Positions 54,269 through 64,000 of a DNA stretch of 64,000 nt are shown here, in pieces (position 1 is the first letter of the stretch; each line of letters opens with the position of its first letter). The DNA is taken from assembly GCF_024749165.1 (NCBI RefSeq), contig NZ_CP087190.1, positions 1,200,001 to 1,264,000 on the forward strand. Reading direction: 5' to 3'. Origin of the DNA: Pseudomonas sp. B21-023. Its GTDB lineage: Bacteria > Pseudomonadota > Gammaproteobacteria > Pseudomonadales > Pseudomonadaceae. The notes under the pieces are model-generated. The model saw only the letters and a list, made by a program, of their open reading frames with translations, made no database searches and was not told the DNA's origin. The position numbers and the translations under genes were made by a program.

Positions 54269-55396
54269 ATGGCCCAACTTTGCGTGGCGCTGGTCGCGGG
54301 CGAGGCCAGCGGCGACATCCTCGGTTCCGGCTTGATGCGTGCCATCAAGGCGCGCCACCCCGATGTGCGATTCATCGGCGTCGGCGGGCCATTGATGGAG
54401 GCCGAAGGCATGACCTCCTACTTCCCGATGGAACGCCTGGCCGTCATGGGCCTGGTCGAGGTGCTTGGGCGTCTGCGCGAGCTGCTCAAGCGGCGCAAGC
54501 TGTTGATCGAGACACTGATCGGTGAAAAGCCTGACGTGTTCATCGGTATCGATGCACCTGATTTCACCCTGAATATCGAACTCAAGCTGCGCCAGGCCGG
54601 GATCAAGACAGTGCACTATGTCAGCCCGTCGGTCTGGGCCTGGCGGCAGAAACGTGTGTTGAAGATCCGCGAGGGGTGCGACCTGATGCTCACCCTGCTG
54701 CCGTTCGAGGCGCGCTTCTATGAAGAGCAGGGTGTGCCGGTGCGCTTCGTCGGCCACCCGTTGGCGGACACCATTCCCCTCGAGGCTGACCGTGGCGCGG
54801 CGCGTGCCGAGCTGGGCCTGGGTGATGGCCCGGTGATCGCCCTGATGCCCGGCAGCCGCGGCGGCGAAGTGGGGCGCCTGGGCGCCTTGTTCCTTGATGC
54901 GGCCCAGCGCCTGCGCGAGCTGGTGCCTGGTGCACGTTTCGTGCTGCCGTGCGCCAATGCCGCGCGCCGCGCCCAGGTCGAGCAGATGCTCGAAGGGCGC
55001 GAGCTGCCGCTGACCTTGCTCGACGGCCAGTCGCACAAGGCTCTGGCGGCGTGCGACGCGGTGCTGATCGCCTCGGGTACCGCCACCCTGGAAGCGATGC
55101 TGTACAAGCGGCCGATGGTGGTGGCCTATCGCCTGGCACCGTTGACATACTGGATCCTCAAACGCATGGTCAAGAGCCCCTACGTGTCGCTGCCCAACTT
55201 GCTTGCCCAGCGGCTGTTGGTACCCGAGCTGCTGCAGGACGCCGCCACCAGCGAGGCCTTGGCGCAAACCCTGGCACCGCTGGTCAAGGATGGCGCGCAG
55301 CAGACCGACAGCTTCGACCAGATTCACCGCACCCTGCGCCGCGACGCCTCCAACCAGGCGGCCGACGCGGTGCTTGCCCTGTTGAAGGACCGCTGA
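54269..55396 (+). CDS. lpxB: Lipid-A-disaccharide synthase
   Basis: LpxB joins 2,3-diacylglucosamine-1-phosphate to its UDP form to make the disaccharide. The 375-residue GT19 protein shows [17 protein letters not shown] at the start, [34 protein letters not shown] near residue 112, [11 protein letters not shown], and [19 protein letters not shown]. It starts one base after the lpxA stop and ends one base before rnhB. Confidence 0.98.
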   Translation: MAQLCVALVAGEASGDILGSGLMRAIKARHPDVRFIGVGGPLMEAEGMTSYFPMERLAVMGLVEVLGRLRELLKRRKLLIETLIGEKPDVFIGIDAPDFTLNIELKLRQAGIKTVHYVSPSVWAWRQKRVLKIREGCDLMLTLLPFEARFYEEQGVPVRFVGHPLADTIPLEADRGAARAELGLGDGPVIALMPGSRGGEVGRLGALFLDAAQRLRELVPGARFVLPCANAARRAQVEQMLEGRELPLTLLDGQSHKALAACDAVLIASGTATLEAMLYKRPMVVAYRLAPLTYWILKRMVKSPYVSLPNLLAQRLLVPELLQDAATSEALAQTLAPLVKDGAQQTDSFDQIHRTLRRDASNQAADAVLALLKDR

Positions 55397-55397
55397 C

Positions 55398-56021
55398 ATG
55401 CAGATTGGACTGGATTTCAACCTGGTCGAGGAACTGGTGGCAGGTGTAGACGAAGTGGGGCGGGGTCCGCTGTGCGGCGCGGTGGTAACCGCAGCGGTTA
55501 TTCTCGACCCGCGCCGGCCGATCCTCGGTCTGAACGACTCGAAGAAACTCACCGAGGCCAAGCGCGATGCGCTGTTCGACGAGATCTGCGAAAAGGCGCT
55601 GAGTTTCTGCATCGCTCGCGCCGAGGTCGAGGAAATCGACCGACTGAACATCCTCCATGCGACCATGCTGGCCATGCAGCGTGCGGTCGAAGGGCTGCAC
55701 GTCACGCCGAAACTGGCGCTGATCGATGGCAACCGCTGTCCGAAGCTTTCGGTACCGGCGGCTCCGGTGGTCAAGGGTGATTCGCAGGTGCCGGCAATCG
55801 CCGCCGCCTCGATTCTGGCCAAGGTCACCCGTGACCGCGAGATGAGCGCGTTCGAGCTGATCTACCCGGGTTATGGGATCGGCGGGCACAAGGGGTATCC
55901 GACCCCAGTGCACCTTGAGGCCCTGGCCCGTCTAGGGCCGACGCCCATTCATCGGCGTTCGTTCGCGCCTGTTCGAGCTGCCTGGGAAGCTCGTGAGGGC
56001 GTTTCCACTTTTCTGATCTGA
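55398..56021 (+). CDS. rnhB: Ribonuclease HII
   Basis: RnhB cuts RNA in RNA-DNA hybrids, including single ribonucleotides in DNA. The 207-residue protein has the Asp-Glu catalytic pair in [20 protein letters not shown], then [29 protein letters not shown] (Asp) and [17 protein letters not shown] (Asp of the fourth position). It starts one base after the lpxB stop. A REP pair follows. Confidence 0.97.
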   Translation: MQIGLDFNLVEELVAGVDEVGRGPLCGAVVTAAVILDPRRPILGLNDSKKLTEAKRDALFDEICEKALSFCIARAEVEEIDRLNILHATMLAMQRAVEGLHVTPKLALIDGNRCPKLSVPAAPVVKGDSQVPAIAAASILAKVTRDREMSAFELIYPGYGIGGHKGYPTPVHLEALARLGPTPIHRRSFAPVRAAWEAREGVSTFLI

Positions 56022-56030
56022 TTATCGCCA

Positions 56031-56110
56031 TGCATCGCGGGGCAAGCCCGCTCCCACGCAGCCGATTCCATTGCAGGCTTGGCGTGGGAGCGGGCTTGCC
56101 CCGCGATGCA
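56031..56110. repeat. REP inverted pair (ATCGCGGGGC subfamily)
   Basis: The left arm 56031-56058 begins TGCATCGCGGGGCAAGCCCG; the right arm 56083-56110 is its exact 28-base reverse complement. The same core occurs at 14954-15025. It lies between rnhB and dnaE, two genes on the same strand. Confidence 0.94.
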
Positions 56111-56204
56111 TTCTGCAATCAACCGCTGACCTGCAGGCGAGGCAAGCGCAGAGCAATACGCTACAATCCCGCCCTTGTCGTTCAGCACTGCTACAGGATC
56201 CTCC

Positions 56205-59729
<3,525 letters not shown>

Positions 59730-59834
59730 AACGACGAATTTTAATCTCGACCTATATGCGCCTGATCCCTTAAGGTAGGGCGCCAAACGGATCAACCGGC
59801 CGGCCGCCTGGCCGTAGACCCAAGACGGAAGCCT

Positions 59835-60782
59835 ATGAACCCGAATTTCCTCGATTTCGAACAGCCGATTGCCGACCTGCAAGCCAAGATCGAAGAGCTG
59901 CGCCTGGTGGGTAACGACAACTCGCTGAACATCAGCGATGAAATTGCCCGTCTGCAGGACAAGAGCAGCACCCTGACCGAGAGCATCTTCGGCAACCTGA
60001 CCAGCTGGCAGATCGCCCGTCTGGCCCGTCACCCGCGCCGCCCCTACACCCTCGACTATATCGACCACCTCTTCACCGAGTTCGAAGAGCTGCACGGCGA
60101 CCGTCACTTCTCCGACGACGCCGCCATCGTCGGTGGCACCGCGCGCCTGGACGACAAGCCGGTCATGGTCATCGGCCACCAGAAGGGCCGCGAGGTGCGT
60201 GAGAAGGTGCGCCGCAACTTCGGCATGCCGCGTCCCGAAGGCTATCGCAAGGCCTGTCGCCTGATGGAAATGGCCGAGCGTTTCAAGATGCCGATCCTGA
60301 CCTTCATCGACACCCCGGGTGCCTATCCGGGCATCGACGCAGAAGAGCGCAACCAGAGCGAGGCCATTGCCTGGAACCTGCGCGTCATGGCGCGTCTGAA
60401 GACGCCGATCATCGCCACCGTGATTGGTGAGGGTGGTTCCGGCGGCGCACTGGCCATCGGCGTGTGCGACCAGCTGAACATGTTGCAGTACTCCACCTAC
60501 TCGGTGATCTCGCCGGAAGGCTGCGCCTCGATCCTGTGGAAGACCGCCGACAAGGCCGCCGACGCCGCCGAGGCCATGGGCATCACCGCCGAGCGCCTGA
60601 AGAGCCTGAACATCGTCGACAAGGTCATCCAGGAGCCGCTGGGCGGCGCCCACCGTGATCCGGCCAAGATGTCCGCGAGCATCCGCGCCGACCTGATCGA
60701 ACAGCTGGACATGCTCGGCAAGCTCGACAACGACGCGCTGCTCAAGCGCCGTTACGACCGCCTGATGAGCTACGGTCTCTGA
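59835..60782 (+). CDS. accA: Acetyl-CoA carboxylase carboxyltransferase subunit alpha
   Basis: AccA with AccD transfers the carboxyl group from biotin to acetyl-CoA, giving malonyl-CoA. The 315-residue protein starts [20 protein letters not shown] and has [20 protein letters not shown], the core [20 protein letters not shown] near residue 155, and [18 protein letters not shown]. accD is not in the window, as usual. A hairpin and a REP pair follow. Confidence 0.98.
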   Translation: MNPNFLDFEQPIADLQAKIEELRLVGNDNSLNISDEIARLQDKSSTLTESIFGNLTSWQIARLARHPRRPYTLDYIDHLFTEFEELHGDRHFSDDAAIVGGTARLDDKPVMVIGHQKGREVREKVRRNFGMPRPEGYRKACRLMEMAERFKMPILTFIDTPGAYPGIDAEERNQSEAIAWNLRVMARLKTPIIATVIGEGGSGGALAIGVCDQLNMLQYSTYSVISPEGCASILWKTADKAADAAEAMGITAERLKSLNIVDKVIQEPLGGAHRDPAKMSASIRADLIEQLDMLGKLDNDALLKRRYDRLMSYGL

Positions 60783-60792
60783 TGGATTCCAG

Positions 60793-60812
60793 GGGCCGCT
60801 TTGCGGCCCTTT
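60793..60812 (+). terminator. Candidate terminator after accA
   Basis: GGGCCGC (60793-60799), TTT loop, GCGGCCC (60803-60809), then TTT. Strong stem, short T tract. Confidence 0.65.
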
Positions 60813-60877
60813 CGCCGGCAAGCCGGCTCCCACAAGGGAATGCATATTTCTGTGGGAGCCGGCTTGCCGGCGAAAGG
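60808..60877. repeat. REP inverted pair (CGCCGGCAAGCC subfamily)
   Basis: The left arm 60808-60834 starts CCTTTCGCCGGCAAGCCGGC; the right arm 60851-60877 is its exact 27-base reverse complement. It belongs to the same subfamily as 20471-20538. Confidence 0.94.
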
Positions 60878-60904
60878 GGCGTGAAACGCCCCCCCCCCCC
60901 CCCC
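60876..60904 (+). repeat. GC hairpin with a 16-C homopolymer in the tilS leader
   Basis: GGGGCGT (60876-60882) pairs with ACGCCCC (60886-60892), and the 3' arm runs into a tract of 16 consecutive C (60889-60904). The tract ends 26 bases before the tilS ATG, upstream of its ribosome-binding region (GGTGAGG, about 60919-60925). Confidence 0.9.
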
Positions 60905-60930
60905 GCGATCTCCATCACGGTGAGGCCCAG

Positions 60931-62226
60931 ATGATCAACCTCACCCGCCAGTTTGCCCGTTGGCTCGATGCCCCCGCCTGGCACGTCGCCTTCTCCGGCG
61001 GCCTCGACTCCACCGTTCTCCTGTACCTGCTGGCCGATTACGCCCGCAATCACCCCGTGCCCCCCTTGCGTGCCATCCATGTCCATCACGGCCTGCAAGC
61101 CGCCGCCGATGCCTGGCCCGATCACTGCCGAGCGGTGTGTGCCGCCCTGGGTGTCGAACTCGATGTGGTCCCTGTCCAGGTCGCCCCTGGCGCCAGCCTC
61201 GAACAGTCGGCCCGCAACGCCCGCTACGACGCCTTCGAAAAACGGCTGGGCGTAGGCGAAGTGCTGTTCACCGGCCAGCACCGTGACGATCAGGCCGAAA
61301 CCTTGCTGTTTCGTCTGCTGCGCGGCGCCGGCTTGCGTGGTCTGTCGGCCATGCCCGAGGCGCGCTCGTTGGGGCAGGGCAGGCTCGTGCGCCCGCTGCT
61401 GAAGGTTTCGCGTGAGCGCTTGCACGCTTATGCCCAGAGCAGGGGGTTGGTGTGGGTTGACGATCCCTCAAATACCGACACCACCTTCGCCCGCAACTTC
61501 CTGCGCGCAGAGGTCTTCCCGCTGCTGCGCGGTCGCTGGCCCCAGGCTGAGGGCAACCTGGCGCGCAGCGCCGAGCACCTGGGCGAGGCCCTCGGCCTGC
61601 TTGACGAGCTGGCCGCCACTGACCTGGCTCCGGCGTGCGACAATGCGCCGCTGCCCTGGCTCGGTCTTGCCTCCCTCGACCTCGCCGTACTCGAGGCGCT
61701 GTCACCGGCGCGCCAGCGCAATGCCCTGCAATGCTGGCTCGGTCGCCGCACCCGCCTGCCTGACAGTCGCCACTGGGCCGGTTGGGATGACCTGCGTGGC
61801 GCGGCAGGCGATGCCTGCCCGATCTGGCGCCTGACCGACGGTCAGTTGCAGCGCAGCCACGGGCGCATCTGGTGGCTGGACGGGCAATGGCTCCAAGCTC
61901 CGACGGGTGAATGGGCGTGGCCGAACCCGTCCACGCCCCTGGCGCTGCCGGGCAACGGCCAGGTGTGGCTGGAAGGCTGCATGGACAACACAGGCCTGCG
62001 CATCGCCTACCGTCAAGGCAGCGAAATGCTGGAGGTCAGTGGCCGTGGCCGGCGTGACCTCAAGCGTCTTCTCAACGAGCTGCAGGTCCCGCACTTCGTG
62101 CGCTCGCGCCTGCCACTGCTGTACCGGGGCGAGCAATTGCTGGCGGTGGCCAATCTGCCCGGACTCGCTCAGGCCGAATGTCAACTGCACTGGCAACCGC
62201 CGACGAACGTGCAAGGTTTGAGCTGA
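60931..62226 (+). CDS. tilS: tRNA(Ile)-lysidine synthase
   Basis: TilS converts C34 of the AUA-reading tRNA-Ile to lysidine, an essential change of codon specificity. The 431-residue protein has the PP-loop SGGLDS near residue 22 (WHVAFSGGLDSTVLLYLLAD), GQHRDDQAETLLFRLLRGAG near 112, RPLLKVSRERL, VDDPSNTDTTFARNFLR, and the C-terminal substrate domain (GRRDLKRLLNELQVPHFVR). Neighbours accA upstream and pyrG downstream match the usual order. Its leader carries the poly-C tract. Confidence 0.96.
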   Translation: MINLTRQFARWLDAPAWHVAFSGGLDSTVLLYLLADYARNHPVPPLRAIHVHHGLQAAADAWPDHCRAVCAALGVELDVVPVQVAPGASLEQSARNARYDAFEKRLGVGEVLFTGQHRDDQAETLLFRLLRGAGLRGLSAMPEARSLGQGRLVRPLLKVSRERLHAYAQSRGLVWVDDPSNTDTTFARNFLRAEVFPLLRGRWPQAEGNLARSAEHLGEALGLLDELAATDLAPACDNAPLPWLGLASLDLAVLEALSPARQRNALQCWLGRRTRLPDSRHWAGWDDLRGAAGDACPIWRLTDGQLQRSHGRIWWLDGQWLQAPTGEWAWPNPSTPLALPGNGQVWLEGCMDNTGLRIAYRQGSEMLEVSGRGRRDLKRLLNELQVPHFVRSRLPLLYRGEQLLAVANLPGLAQAECQLHWQPPTNVQGLS

Positions 62227-62475
62227 AGGGTACATTCCGGTAGACTACCCTCCCTTCTTGATACAACTTCTGTGGGTTCCGCGAAAACACAGCAGTTGCC
62301 GATTACCAAGCAGTTTTTTGCTGGGCTGATTTCTTAAAATGACGAGCGAGCTCCATGCCGGGGACACCCCTGGTCTGTACAGACGCGGCAGTTTTTCGAG
62401 ATGCACTGTGATTGACGCAGGTGATCGGGGGCTTCGGCCTTCCTTCGCTTTCTCCGGCGGCGCTGGCCGCCTTAA

Positions 62476-64000
<1,525 letters not shown>

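Overview
The window is a GC-rich chromosomal segment from a gammaproteobacterium, almost certainly a Pseudomonas of the P. putida/P. entomophila group. The grounds are gene order (rimM-trmD-rplS, xerD-dsbC-hom-thrC, map-glnD-dapC opposite rpsB-tsf-pyrH-frr-uppS-cdsA-dxr-rseP-bamA-ompH-lpxD-fabZ-lpxA-lpxB-rnhB-dnaE-accA-tilS-pyrG), the mexL-mexJ-mexK type efflux locus beside plsB, and REP inverted pairs of the Pseudomonas type between genes. The species call is inference from gene content and was not checked against any database. Both ends cut genes: rimM lacks its 5' end and pyrG its 3' end. No tRNA, rRNA, insertion sequence, prophage or CRISPR array was seen.

Layout. 0-2.2 kb: end of the rimM-trmD-rplS translation operon and a hot-dog thioesterase. 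2.2-9 kb: a cation/proton antiporter facing xerD, then dsbC and the threonine genes hom and thrC, which are separated by an inverted-repeat element. 9-14.6 kb: a pseudo-receiver protein, a DUF3509-like small protein, a minus-strand pair (class III CoA-transferase, periplasmic solute-binding protein), yaeQ and recJ. 14.6-15.4 kb: a gene-free block of nested repeats. 15.4-20.5 kb: TetR repressor divergent from a MexJK-like RND pump. 20.5-26.7 kb: DUF4197 protein, plsB, a cold-shock protein, an unknown ORF, rlmA, dapE. 26.8-29.4 kb: an NdvB-like membrane protein fusing GH17 and GT2 domains. 29.6-32.1 kb: tcdA convergent with csdE-csdA. 32.2-41.1 kb: dapD and a Spx/ArsC-like gene, then a second antiporter and an astacin-type metalloprotease, then dapC, glnD and map. 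41.3-64 kb: the conserved cluster for translation, isoprenoid precursors, outer-membrane assembly and lipid A, followed by dnaE, accA, tilS and pyrG.

How the genes connect. dapD, dapC and dapE supply three steps of the succinylase branch of lysine/diaminopimelate synthesis. hom and thrC take the competing aspartate-semialdehyde branch to threonine. uppS, cdsA, dxr, rseP, bamA, ompH, lpxD, fabZ, lpxA, lpxB, plsB and accA together serve lipid precursors and envelope biogenesis. csdA-csdE with tcdA matches the cysteine-desulfurase/ct6A tRNA modification set.

Most of the window is conserved core genome, and I did not find a clear undescribed multi-gene system. The parts most worth a second look are the nested inverted-repeat block at 14.6-15.4 kb, the antiporter/metalloprotease insert between the Spx/ArsC-like gene and dapC, the degenerate receiver protein at 9.1 kb, the rpsB leader with two mutually exclusive helices, and the 16-C tract in the tilS leader.
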